Origin: Chryseobacterium lathyri
GTDB taxonomy: Bacteria > Bacteroidota > Bacteroidia > Flavobacteriales > Weeksellaceae
NCBI RefSeq assembly: GCF_030812195.1
Contig: NZ_JAUSSF010000002.1
Coordinates: 992,001-1,056,000 of the forward strand
DNA length: 64,000 bases
Direction: 5' to 3'
In this document: positions 43,539 through 52,202 of the stretch, in pieces
Numbering within the stretch: position 1 is the first letter of the stretch
Layout: each line of letters opens with the position of its first letter
Made by a program: the position numbers and the translations under genes
The notes under the pieces: model-generated
Database searches by the model: none
Seen by the model: only the letters and a program-made list of their open reading frames with translations
Told to the model about the DNA's origin: nothing

Positions 43539-45059
43539 ATGAAAATAAATAACTTTTTAGAACTGAAGGATTTTCAAAAAATTATCATTGAGAACGGAAA
43601 AATTGAACTGAACGAATCACTTTTGGATAGAGTAGAAGCAAGTTTTCAGTTTTTAAAGGAATTTTCGAGAAATAAAGTAATATATGGCGTCAATACCGGT
43701 TTTGGGCCGATGGCTCAGTTCAAAATCAGTGATGAAGATACCCATCAGCTTCAATATAACCTGATCAGAAGCCACTCCTCAGGAATCGGAAACCCGCTGC
43801 CTGCCCAGGAAGTAAAAGCCTGTATGCTGGCAAGGCTCAATACACTTTCATTGGGGAATTCAGGGGTGCATCAATCTGTTATTCATTTGCTTAAAGAATT
43901 GATTAATAGGGATATTACACCTTTGATCTTTGAACACGGAGGAGTAGGAGCAAGTGGAGATTTGGTACAGCTTGCCCACCTCGCTTTGGTTCTGATAGGA
44001 GAAGGGGAAGTTTTTTATAATGGCGAAAGAAAAGCGACAAAAGATGTTTTTGAAGCTGAAGGATTAGAGCCTATCAAGGTAGAGATCCGTGAAGGCCTTG
44101 CCCTGATGAATGGGACTTCTGTGATGTCCGGGATAGGAATCGTTAATGCCTATAAAGCGAATCAGTTAACAGATATTTCAATCAGACTTTCCTGTGCCAT
44201 CAATGAGATTGTTCAGGCATATGATGATCATCTTTCAGAGGCTTTGAACGGTACAAAAAAACATTACGGTCAGCAGAAGGTAGCCGAGAGAATGCGTGTA
44301 CATTTAGCAGACAGTAAACTGATCAGAAAAAGAGAAGACCATCTTTATACCCACTTTGAAGAGCAGGAAAAAGTATTTAAGGAAAAGGTTCAGGAATATT
44401 ATTCTTTAAGATGTGTCCCTCAGATTCTGGGACCGGTTCTGGATACTCTGGAATATGCTGAAAAGGTTCTTGAAAATGAGATCAACTCGGCCAATGATAA
44501 CCCAATCATCAATGTAGAAGATCAACATGTATATCATGGCGGAAACTTCCACGGTGACTATATTTCGCTGGAAATGGATAAGCTGAAAATTGTTGTTACG
44601 AAGCTGACAATGCTTGCAGAAAGACAGTTGAACTACCTTTTAAATGCAAAGATCAATGAAATATTGCCTCCTTTTGTAAATTTGGGTAAATTAGGGTTCA
44701 ATTTCGGTATGCAGGGCGTTCAGTTTACGGCAACATCTACAACGGCGGAGAGCCAGATGCTTTCGAATTCCATGTATGTACACAGTATACCTAATAATAA
44801 TGATAATCAGGACATTGTAAGCATGGGAACCAATGCAGCAGTGATCTGTAGAAAAGTGATCGAAAATGCATTTGAAGTACTGGCCATTGAAGCCATTACT
44901 ATCATCCAGGCTGTTGAATACCTTGGTTTTCAGGATAAAGTTTCGTCTTCTACCAAAGAACTGTATGACGAAATAAGAAAGATAATTCCTGCATTCTCTG
45001 ATGACATGGTGATGTATCCGTATCTAGAGGAAGTGAAAAAATATTTAAAGACCATGTAA
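43539..45059 (+). CDS. Aromatic amino acid ammonia-lyase, probable tyrosine ammonia-lyase
   Basis: 506 residues from ATG 43539; a TTG one codon upstream is also in frame. The MIO prosthetic group forms from Ala-Ser-Gly in GGVGASGDLVQ (138-140); other family blocks are YGVNTGFGPM, NSANDNPII and QFTATSTTAESQMLS. The selectivity pair is Ser-His (78-79, IRSHSSG), as in histidine lyases. I recall, however, that the tyrosine ammonia-lyase of Flavobacterium johnsoniae carries the same pair and near-identical surroundings. It should convert tyrosine to 4-coumarate and ammonia, supplying the aryl starter of the pigment. No hut genes are nearby, against histidine use. Confidence 0.88.
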   Translation: MKINNFLELKDFQKIIIENGKIELNESLLDRVEASFQFLKEFSRNKVIYGVNTGFGPMAQFKISDEDTHQLQYNLIRSHSSGIGNPLPAQEVKACMLARLNTLSLGNSGVHQSVIHLLKELINRDITPLIFEHGGVGASGDLVQLAHLALVLIGEGEVFYNGERKATKDVFEAEGLEPIKVEIREGLALMNGTSVMSGIGIVNAYKANQLTDISIRLSCAINEIVQAYDDHLSEALNGTKKHYGQQKVAERMRVHLADSKLIRKREDHLYTHFEEQEKVFKEKVQEYYSLRCVPQILGPVLDTLEYAEKVLENEINSANDNPIINVEDQHVYHGGNFHGDYISLEMDKLKIVVTKLTMLAERQLNYLLNAKINEILPPFVNLGKLGFNFGMQGVQFTATSTTAESQMLSNSMYVHSIPNNNDNQDIVSMGTNAAVICRKVIENAFEVLAIEAITIIQAVEYLGFQDKVSSSTKELYDEIRKIIPAFSDDMVMYPYLEEVKKYLKTM

Positions 45060-45141
45060 TTATCAGTGATACTGAATTGTCATACAGCTAAGGATAAAAA
45101 ACCTAACTTTAAAAAAACTAAAACTAACTAAACACTAACAC

Positions 45142-45873
45142 ATGAAATGTGCAATTGTAACAGGCGGCTCCAGGGGAATTGGAAGAGCAGTCTGTATAAA
45201 ACTGGCGGAAGAAAAAAATTATCATATACTCATCAACTACGCTTCAAATGAAGTGGCAGCAAAGGAAACTTTGGCTAAAATACAGGAGCTGGGCGCTACG
45301 GGAGAGATCCTGAAATTTGACGTAGCCAATGCCGAAGAAAGCCTGAATGTTTTGACTCAATGGCAGGACGCCAATCCGGATGCAATTGTTGAGGTGATCG
45401 TAAATAACGCCGGTATTACAAGAGACGGTTTGTTCATGTGGATGCAAAGCGAAGACTGGAACAGTGTGATCAACACAAGTCTGAACGGCTTTTTCAACGT
45501 AACCAATTTCTTTATCCAGAAACTTCTTCGTAATAAATACGGAAGAATCATCAATATGGTTTCTGTTTCCGGGGTAAAAGGAACGGCAGGACAAACTAAT
45601 TATTCTGCAGCAAAAGGAGCTTTGGTAGGTGCTACAAAAGCCCTTGCACAGGAAGTGGCTAAAAGAAATATTACGGTAAATGCAGTAGCCCCCGGATTCA
45701 TCAGAACAGATATGACCCAGGACTTCAATGAAGACGAGCTTAAAGCAATGATCCCGGCCAACAGGTTTGGAGAAGCGGAAGAAGTAGCGGATCTGGTTGC
45801 GTTTTTAGCTTCAAGAAAAGCGTCATATATTACCGGTGAAATAGTGAACATTAACGGAGGAATTTACTCTTAA
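45142..45873 (+). CDS. fabG: 3-oxoacyl-ACP reductase, FabG type (pigment cluster)
   Basis: Short-chain dehydrogenase of 243 residues. Cofactor motif TGGSRGIG (7-14), NNAG (88-91), catalytic Ser (VSVSG, 141-143), Tyr154 and Lys158 (YSAAK). The basic Arg after the Gly loop suggests NADPH. It would reduce the 3-keto group after each condensation during polyene growth. Lies 82 bases after the lyase gene and is followed by a palindromic repeat before the ketosynthase gene. Confidence 0.92.
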   Translation: MKCAIVTGGSRGIGRAVCIKLAEEKNYHILINYASNEVAAKETLAKIQELGATGEILKFDVANAEESLNVLTQWQDANPDAIVEVIVNNAGITRDGLFMWMQSEDWNSVINTSLNGFFNVTNFFIQKLLRNKYGRIINMVSVSGVKGTAGQTNYSAAKGALVGATKALAQEVAKRNITVNAVAPGFIRTDMTQDFNEDELKAMIPANRFGEAEEVADLVAFLASRKASYITGEIVNINGGIYS

Positions 45874-45887
45874 TAATAAAAAATAAT

Positions 45888-45975
45888 GTAACAATATAAC
45901 AATGTACCGGTGTAACAATATTGCTGTGACCTCAATTAGATTGTTACATTGTTAAACTGATACACTGTTAAATTA
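45888..45975. repeat. TAACAAT-type palindromic repeat, copy A
   Basis: The spacer carries GTAACAAT, AACAATGTACCGGTGTAAC and, on the opposite side, ATTGTTACATTGTTAAACTG, giving an imperfect hairpin. The same units recur at 47490, 59151 and 59490. Confidence 0.6.
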
Positions 45976-45984
45976 ATAGAACTC

Positions 45985-47205
45985 ATGGAAAATAGGGTTG
46001 TAATTACCGGAATGGGAATTTATTCTTGCATCGGGACCTCTTTGGAAGAAGTCAAGGAATCCCTATATCAAGGAAAGTCCGGTATTGCTTTGGTACAGGA
46101 AAGAAAAGAATTCGGATTCAGGTCGGGCCTTACGGGCGTAGTACCGAAGCCGGATCTTAAGAACCTACTTAACAGACGCCAGCGTGTAAGCATGGGCGAA
46201 GAGAGCGAATATGCTTATCTTGCTACCAGTGATGCGCTTAAACAGGCGGGTTTAGACCAGGATTTCCTGGACAATCATGAAGTAGGCATTTTATACGGAA
46301 ACGACAGTGTTTCTCAGGCAGTAGTAGAATCTATCGACATTGCCAGGGAAAAAAAAGATACAACATTGATGGGATCCGGAGCGATCTTTAAATCAATGAA
46401 CTCTACAGTAACAATGAACCTTTCAACCATCTTTAAGCTGAAAGGAATCAATCTTACCATCAGTGCAGCCTGTGCCAGCGGTTCACATTCATTAGGACTT
46501 GCCTATATGATGATCAGGAATGGTTTTCAGGATATGATCATCTGTGGAGGTGCCCAGGAAACCAATAAATACTCAATGGCAAGTTTTGACGGACTGGGTG
46601 TTTTCTCCGTAAGAGAAGATGAACCAACGAAAGCCTCAAGACCTTTTGATTCAGGAAGAGACGGACTTATCCCAAGTGGAGGAGCTGCCAGCCTTATTGT
46701 AGAAAGCTTAGAATCTGCCCAGAAAAGAGGTGCGACTATTTTTGCAGAGATCGTAGGTTATGGTTTCTCTTCAAACGGCGGACACATCTCAACGCCTAAT
46801 GTTGACGGTCCGGCTTTAGCGATGGACAGAGCCCTAAAACAGTCAGGATTAAAAGCAGAAGATATAGACTATATCAATGCTCATGCAACTTCCACACCGA
46901 TTGGCGATGCTAATGAAGCCAAGGCGATCCACGAGATCTTCGGAAGTGAGGTTCCTGTAAGTTCCACCAAGTCTATGACCGGTCATGAATGCTGGATGGC
47001 GGGAGCAAGTGAAGTTGTTTACTCAATTCTGATGATGCAGAATGATTTCGTTGCACCGAATATCAACCTGGAAAACCCTGACGATGAGGCGAAAAAGATA
47101 AATTTAGTCTCAAAAACGAAAAATCAAAAAATTGACGTATTTTTGTCAAATTCTTTCGGATTTGGGGGAACCAACTCCGCATTAATAGTTAAAAAATTTG
47201 ATTAA
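45985..47205 (+). CDS. Beta-ketoacyl-ACP synthase, FabF-like (pigment cluster)
   Basis: Condensing enzyme of 406 residues with the full Cys-His-His triad: Cys163 (SAACASGSHS), His in INAHATSTPIGD near 303 and His in SMTGHECWMAGA near 338. Elongates an ACP-bound chain with malonyl-ACP. Its product overlaps the frame of the ACP gene, whose ATG lies four bases beyond the stop. Probably one of several synthases sharing starter loading and elongation of the aryl polyene. Confidence 0.92.
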   Translation: MENRVVITGMGIYSCIGTSLEEVKESLYQGKSGIALVQERKEFGFRSGLTGVVPKPDLKNLLNRRQRVSMGEESEYAYLATSDALKQAGLDQDFLDNHEVGILYGNDSVSQAVVESIDIAREKKDTTLMGSGAIFKSMNSTVTMNLSTIFKLKGINLTISAACASGSHSLGLAYMMIRNGFQDMIICGGAQETNKYSMASFDGLGVFSVREDEPTKASRPFDSGRDGLIPSGGAASLIVESLESAQKRGATIFAEIVGYGFSSNGGHISTPNVDGPALAMDRALKQSGLKAEDIDYINAHATSTPIGDANEAKAIHEIFGSEVPVSSTKSMTGHECWMAGASEVVYSILMMQNDFVAPNINLENPDDEAKKINLVSKTKNQKIDVFLSNSFGFGGTNSALIVKKFD

Positions 47206-47209
47206 AAAC

Positions 47210-47464
47210 ATGGAAAGGGAAAAAATTGTTGACATCGTTAATGATTTCTTAATAAACGAATTTGAAGTGGATGGTGATGAGATCAGCAATGATGCCAACC
47301 TGAAAAAAACGCTCGGGCTGGACAGTCTGGACTATATTGATATGGTCGTGGTTATTGAATCTAATTTTGGAGTGAAATTAGGAGAGGCAGATTTTAAAAA
47401 AATGGTCACGTTTGATGATTTCTATACAACTATTGAACATAAGATTGCTGAAAAAAACGCATAA
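47210..47464 (+). CDS. Acyl carrier protein 1 (pigment cluster)
   Basis: 84 residues from ATG 47210; a TTG at 47198 inside the synthase gene is in frame but unlikely. Phosphopantetheine site Ser39 in LGLDSLDYIDM, acidic helices, and length usual for ACP. Carries the growing polyene chain. It is distinct from the second ACP at 59219, which has LGLDSIDALEL. Confidence 0.92.
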   Translation: MEREKIVDIVNDFLINEFEVDGDEISNDANLKKTLGLDSLDYIDMVVVIESNFGVKLGEADFKKMVTFDDFYTTIEHKIAEKNA

Positions 47465-47489
47465 CTATCGATTGAACTTTATTCTTTTA

Positions 47490-47570
47490 ATAATGTAACA
47501 ATAAAACAATGTACCAGTGTAACAATGACTTCACCCGAAATATTGTTACACTGGTACACTGATAAATTGG
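47490..47570. repeat. TAACAAT-type palindromic repeat, copy B
   Basis: TGTACCAGTGTAACAAT (47510-47526) and its perfect complement (47542-47558) form a 17-pair stem with a 15-base loop, flanked by further TAACAAT units. Lies between the ACP and acyltransferase genes. Confidence 0.75.
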
Positions 47571-47581
47571 TGAATTAAGGT

Positions 47582-48466
47582 ATGAACAAGTGGAAAGGTA
47601 AATCTAAAGGAACCATAGCAGGATATAAAATATTTGTTTGGTGTATTAGAAATATCGGGCTCCGGAGTTCATATTTTGTGCTCTATTTTGTAGCTTCCTA
47701 TTACTTTCTATTCCTGAAAAAGAGCAACCGCTATATCTTTTACTATTTTCAGAAAAGACTTCATTACGGATACTGGAAATCAAAATCTTCCGTATTTAAA
47801 AGCTATTTTACCTTCGGCAAAGTACTTATCGATAAAACTGCGATTTCTGCCGGCTTAAGAGAAAAATATACCTACGAATTTGATGGGGTTGAAAACCTTA
47901 CCAATCTTTTGGCTGAAAAAAAAGGAGGAGTTCTTATCAGTGCCCACATCGGAAATTTTGAAATAGCAGAGCATTTCTTTGCTGACATTGATTTCGACTG
48001 CCAGATCAATCTGGTCACCACAGATCAGGAAGTGACGGTCATTAAAGAATATCTCGAAAGCGTTGCTGTAAAACAGAGTAATATCAAGTTTATTTATGTC
48101 AAAGACGATATGTCGCATATTTTTGAGATCAACCAGGCTTTGTCAAATAATGAGCTGATCTGCTTCACAGGGGACCGTTATTTCGAAGGTTCAAAATATC
48201 TCGAAGCTGATTTGCTGGGAAAAAGTGCAAAATTTCCGGCTGGTCCGTTCCTCATCGCTTCACGACTTGGCGTTCCTGTGGTTTATGTGTATGTGATGAA
48301 AGAAAAAAATCTTCATTATCATTTGTATGCAAGAGTCGCAAAAAACATTAAAAACCGTGATTCTCAGGGACTTCTCAATTCCTATGTTCAGAATCTTGAA
48401 ACCATGATCAGAAAATATCCCCTTCAGTGGTTCAATTATTTCGATTTTTGGGATGATATTGATTAA
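47582..48466 (+). CDS. LpxL/HtrB-like acyltransferase (pigment cluster)
   Basis: Membrane-associated acyltransferase of 294 residues. The catalytic H-X4-E motif is SAHIGNFE (His122, Glu127), with the substrate motif FTGDRYFEGSKYLEADLLGK and GRL-type SRLGVPVV further on. N-terminal hydrophobic region about 15-48. In lipid A synthesis this family adds secondary acyl chains; in aryl polyene clusters homologues attach the polyene or a fatty chain to a lipid acceptor. Here it may acylate the resorcinol/polyene product or link it to a membrane lipid. Confidence 0.85.
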   Translation: MNKWKGKSKGTIAGYKIFVWCIRNIGLRSSYFVLYFVASYYFLFLKKSNRYIFYYFQKRLHYGYWKSKSSVFKSYFTFGKVLIDKTAISAGLREKYTYEFDGVENLTNLLAEKKGGVLISAHIGNFEIAEHFFADIDFDCQINLVTTDQEVTVIKEYLESVAVKQSNIKFIYVKDDMSHIFEINQALSNNELICFTGDRYFEGSKYLEADLLGKSAKFPAGPFLIASRLGVPVVYVYVMKEKNLHYHLYARVAKNIKNRDSQGLLNSYVQNLETMIRKYPLQWFNYFDFWDDID

Positions 48467-48619
48467 TTTTTCTAATTTTATCCCTGAAAACTAATTAATA
48501 AACTCAAATCGTTAAATAAATTCAGAAATTGGCTATTTGAACCTTTTATTCAGGTTCAGGTATTATTTCCTAATCGCTGGATTTCTTAATTTTTGAAATA
48601 AAAACACAGCTTTTCTCCT

Positions 48620-50155
48620 TTGAAAAAAGAATACGACATACTTGTGATCGGCAGCGGATTGGGAGGTCTTGTTTCGGCTCTAATTTTGGCGAAAGAAGGT
48701 CTGAAAGTCTGTGTCCTGGAGAAAAATAACCAGTATGGAGGAAATCTGCAGACTTTTTCAAGGGAAAAACTCATCTTCGATACCGGAGTTCATTATCTGG
48801 GTGGCCTTTCAAAGGGACAGAATCTTCATCAGTTCTTTTCCTATCTTGAGATTATGGATGATCTGGAGCTTCATCAACTGAATGAAGATGGCTACGACAG
48901 GATCTCTTTTGGTGATGAAAATATTGAATATCCTCATGCCCAGGGCTATGAAAATTTTATTGAACAGCTCACAGCCTGTTTTCCCAACGAAAAACAAAAC
49001 CTTGAAAGCTATTGTGAAGAGATCCAGTATGTTTGTGCCCAGTTTCCAAGATATCAGGTAATCGGGAAAGATAACTACAATGAAGAAATCCTTCACCTCA
49101 ATACCAAAAGATTCATAGAATCTGTTACCCAGGATAAAAAATTACAGGCCGTATTACTGGGTTCCAATTTTTTATATGGGGGAGATTCCGAAAATATACC
49201 GTTTTATGTTCATGCACTGACCGTAAATTCTTACATTCAGAGTGCCTACAAATGTGTGAAAGGCGGAAGCCAGATCACTAAGCTTTTGATCAAAAAACTG
49301 CGTCAGTATGGTGCAGAAGTGCATAAGCACTCCGAGGTTTCCGGATTTATCTTTAATGAATCCGGAGCTCTGTCTTCCGTAAAAACGAAGGCTGGGAAAG
49401 AATATGCAGCGAAGAAATTTATTTCAAACATAGAAATCCGTTCCTTCATTAAGCTGGTTGGAGAAGAAAGACTGAGAAAATCATTTCTGAACAGAGTTCT
49501 GAGCTGGGAACCTGTTTCGTCTTGCTTCAGTGTTTATCTCATTTTAAAACCACAGTCGCTTCCGAATTTTAATTACAATATTTACCATTATTCTTCAGAA
49601 GAAATGGTCTGGAATGCATTCCGTTACAAAAAAGAAAACTGGCCGGAAACCTATATGCTTTCCTCCACACCTTCAAAGCATCATCCTGATTACGCGGAAA
49701 GCCTTACAGCAATCTCTTATATGGATTTTGATGAGGTTAAATTCTGGGAGAAAACTGTAAATACGGTTGCTGAACAGCACGAAAGAGGATTGAAATATGA
49801 ACAGTTCAAGCTGGAAAAAGCAGAAAAAATGATTTCTGCATTAGAAAAGAAAATTCCGAACCTCAGACATTCCATTAAAAGCATCTACACTTCGTCTCCG
49901 CTGTCTTACAGGGACTATATCGGGAGTTTTGAAGGAAATATGTACGGATACATGAAAAACTCAGATAATCCTCTAAAAACAATGGTTTCCCCCCGTACCA
50001 AGACCGATAATCTGTTCCTTACCGGCCAGTCCGTCAATATGCACGGAATTCTGGGGGTAACGATCGGTGCATTCAATACCTGTGCTGAAATTCTTGGAAA
50101 AGAGATTGTAGATGAATGCCTGAAACAAATGATGAATACCCATGAAAAAAAATAA
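48620..50155 (+). CDS. CrtI/phytoene desaturase-like FAD oxidoreductase (pigment cluster)
   Basis: 511 residues. N-terminal dinucleotide fold VIGSGLGGLVSALILAKEG (about 8-27) with EKNNQYGGNLQTF, and a C-terminal FAD signature LFLTGQSVNMHGILGV. The family includes carotenoid desaturases and isomerases. Flexirubin clusters often encode one, perhaps for oxidation or isomerisation of the polyene. There is no ATG; TTG 48620 before AAAAAAGAATACGAC is the only suitable start. The stop overlaps the C45 gene by 14 bases. Confidence 0.85.
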   Translation: MKKEYDILVIGSGLGGLVSALILAKEGLKVCVLEKNNQYGGNLQTFSREKLIFDTGVHYLGGLSKGQNLHQFFSYLEIMDDLELHQLNEDGYDRISFGDENIEYPHAQGYENFIEQLTACFPNEKQNLESYCEEIQYVCAQFPRYQVIGKDNYNEEILHLNTKRFIESVTQDKKLQAVLLGSNFLYGGDSENIPFYVHALTVNSYIQSAYKCVKGGSQITKLLIKKLRQYGAEVHKHSEVSGFIFNESGALSSVKTKAGKEYAAKKFISNIEIRSFIKLVGEERLRKSFLNRVLSWEPVSSCFSVYLILKPQSLPNFNYNIYHYSSEEMVWNAFRYKKENWPETYMLSSTPSKHHPDYAESLTAISYMDFDEVKFWEKTVNTVAEQHERGLKYEQFKLEKAEKMISALEKKIPNLRHSIKSIYTSSPLSYRDYIGSFEGNMYGYMKNSDNPLKTMVSPRTKTDNLFLTGQSVNMHGILGVTIGAFNTCAEILGKEIVDECLKQMMNTHEKK

Positions 50156-51827
50156 CAGATTTGCTGCGGCATTCCGGGGAATTCGGCTGATCCTTATCCT
50201 TTCCCTTACTTCATGCGGAATTTCGAAATCGGTCCATCATATTCCTGAGGTCAGTACGTATACGCTTGAAACACCAAAGGTCAATAAAATCAACGATTCT
50301 ACATTTACCTTTAACCGGAATTATTTAACCAAAAATAAACAGCAGCTTTGGGAGCTCTATATTAAAGGAAACCCATTGCAGCTCGGATATAATAACGGAG
50401 CTTTAACTCAAAGCCTTATGCAGAAGCAGGAAGAGATTTTTTTTTCCAAAGTCGAAGGCTTTGTTCCCTCCAAATTTAAACAGAAACTTCTTCGCGGATT
50501 TTTAAAATGGTACAACAGGAAAATGTACCTGAACGTAAGAGAAGATTATCAGGCAGAATTGTACGGATTATCTCAGTATTCTTCTGACAAATACAATTTT
50601 ATTGCACCAAAATACCTTCGCAACCTGTATCTTCACGGTGCTCACGATATAGGCCATGCCATGCAGGATCTGGCTATGGTAGGCTGTACCTCACTGGCTG
50701 TTTGGAATGAAAATACAGAAGACGGCCGGCTATTGATAGGCAGAAATTTCGATTTTTATGTGGGAGACGATTTTGCTAAAAATAAACTGATCGAGTTTGT
50801 AGAACCGGAAACAGGAATTCCCTACATGTCCGTAAGCTGGCCGGGAATGATAGGTGTAGTTTCCGGGATGAATAAAGAAGGAATAACCGTGACAATCAAT
50901 GCCGGGAAATCTAAAATTCCTCTAACCGCCAAGACGCCTATCTCTCTTGTGACACGGGAAATCCTGCAGTATGCAAAAAATATTGATGAGGCCATCGCGA
51001 TTGCAAAAAAAAGAAAGGTTTTCGTTTCAGAATCCATTCTGGTTGGAAGCGCTCATGATAAAAATGCAGTGATCATTGAGGTTTCCCCTGAAAATTTTGG
51101 AGTGTACAGAGTCGAAAATACCAGCAGAGTGTTTTGTACCAATCATTTTCAGTCGGAAGCCTATAAGAATGATAAAAGAAACCAGAAACATATTGTAGAA
51201 AGCCATTCGGAGTACCGCTACGAAAAACTTCAGGAGCTTCTCGAGGAAAAGAAAAAATTGAACCCTGAAAAAATGGCAGCCATTTTACGGGATAAATCCG
51301 GATTAAAAGACCAAAAGATAGGCTACGGGAATGAAAAAGCAATCAACCAGTTGCTGGCCCATCATGCCGTCATATTCTCACCTGAAAAAAGACTGGTGTG
51401 GGTGTCTTCAAATCCTTATCAGCTGGGAGAATTTGTCTGTTATGATCTGAATGAGATCTTTTCCGGAAAAAAATTGGAAGAAAGTTTAATGGCAAAAACA
51501 GAACTGAATATTGCCAGAGATCCTTTTGCAGATTCGGAGGAATTCAATAATTATGAAATATCTAAGATGTTAGGGACAGAAGTTAGTGCCGCTATAAACA
51601 ACAAAGAAGGCATAGCGTTAAGTGATGATTTTATTCCTTATTATCAATCCATGAACCCGGATTATTGGTTGGTCTATTATCAGGCCGGGAGATATTACTT
51701 TGGTATCAACGAATTTTCAAAAGCGAAGGTCGAATTTGAAAAGGCCCTGACAAAAGAAATTACCACAGTTCCGGACAGGCAAAATGTGGAAAAATACCTG
51801 AAGAAAACTTTAAAAAAGCTAAAATGA
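50142..51827 (+). CDS. C45-family Ntn hydrolase/acyltransferase lipoprotein (pigment cluster)
   Basis: 561 residues. Lipoprotein signal ending SLTSC (lipid Cys25). The C45 (acyl-coenzyme A:6-aminopenicillanate acyltransferase-like) fold is seen from MVGCTSLAVWNE, with self-processing before Cys182, then GRNFDFYV and SWPGMIGVVSGMNKEGITVT. A tetratricopeptide-like C-terminal piece (YYQAGRYYFGINEFSKAKVE, about 510-545) follows. Family members form or break amide or ester bonds. Within this cluster it is a candidate for joining the polyene acid to the dialkylresorcinol outside the cytoplasm; that is inference. Overlaps both neighbours (14 and 4 bases). Confidence 0.8.
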   Translation: MKKNNRFAAAFRGIRLILILSLTSCGISKSVHHIPEVSTYTLETPKVNKINDSTFTFNRNYLTKNKQQLWELYIKGNPLQLGYNNGALTQSLMQKQEEIFFSKVEGFVPSKFKQKLLRGFLKWYNRKMYLNVREDYQAELYGLSQYSSDKYNFIAPKYLRNLYLHGAHDIGHAMQDLAMVGCTSLAVWNENTEDGRLLIGRNFDFYVGDDFAKNKLIEFVEPETGIPYMSVSWPGMIGVVSGMNKEGITVTINAGKSKIPLTAKTPISLVTREILQYAKNIDEAIAIAKKRKVFVSESILVGSAHDKNAVIIEVSPENFGVYRVENTSRVFCTNHFQSEAYKNDKRNQKHIVESHSEYRYEKLQELLEEKKKLNPEKMAAILRDKSGLKDQKIGYGNEKAINQLLAHHAVIFSPEKRLVWVSSNPYQLGEFVCYDLNEIFSGKKLEESLMAKTELNIARDPFADSEEFNNYEISKMLGTEVSAAINNKEGIALSDDFIPYYQSMNPDYWLVYYQAGRYYFGINEFSKAKVEFEKALTKEITTVPDRQNVEKYLKKTLKKLK

Positions 51828-52189
51828 CCCCAAAAAACATAAAATTGCTGTTCTGTATTCCTTTTATCATCATTATTGGTTATACCGTTTATCTGCTTAC
51901 CAAATACAGTTCTATTCCGGATATCATACCTATTCATGGATATGGAGGCAAGAATGACGGGTTCGGAAGCAAATTGTTTCTTTTTGCACCCATTGTGCTA
52001 AACCTTATTATTTTGGTATTTATCTGGTTGATCATCAGGAAGCCGGATAAGATAAGATTTACTTTTGAAGTGAAAGAAGAAGATAAAGCAAAAACCTATT
52101 ATCAATACCAGTTGGTTCTGATCATTCTGTCCATATTTGTTACCCTGATTATGAGTCCGTTATCGTTTTCCGGTGTTGTCTTCAAATAA
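51824..52189 (+). CDS. DUF1648-like membrane protein (pigment cluster)
   Basis: 121 residues with three membrane helices (about 7-26, 52-72, 95-115). The segment SIPDIIPIHGYGGKNDGFGSK resembles DUF1648 (IPxHxxxxGxxDxxGSK), a domain found in SdpI-like immunity proteins and other small membrane proteins. Start overlaps the C45 stop (ATGA). Its role in the cluster is unknown. It ends 13 bases from a convergent gene with no terminator seen. Confidence 0.7.
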   Translation: MTPKNIKLLFCIPFIIIIGYTVYLLTKYSSIPDIIPIHGYGGKNDGFGSKLFLFAPIVLNLIILVFIWLIIRKPDKIRFTFEVKEEDKAKTYYQYQLVLIILSIFVTLIMSPLSFSGVVFK

Positions 52190-52202
52190 TTACATGAGCT
52201 AA

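Noticed and set aside
43539..45059. Histidine ammonia-lyase (hutH)
   Set aside because: Context is a pigment cluster with no hut genes, and the protein resembles flavobacterial tyrosine lyase despite its Ser-His pair.
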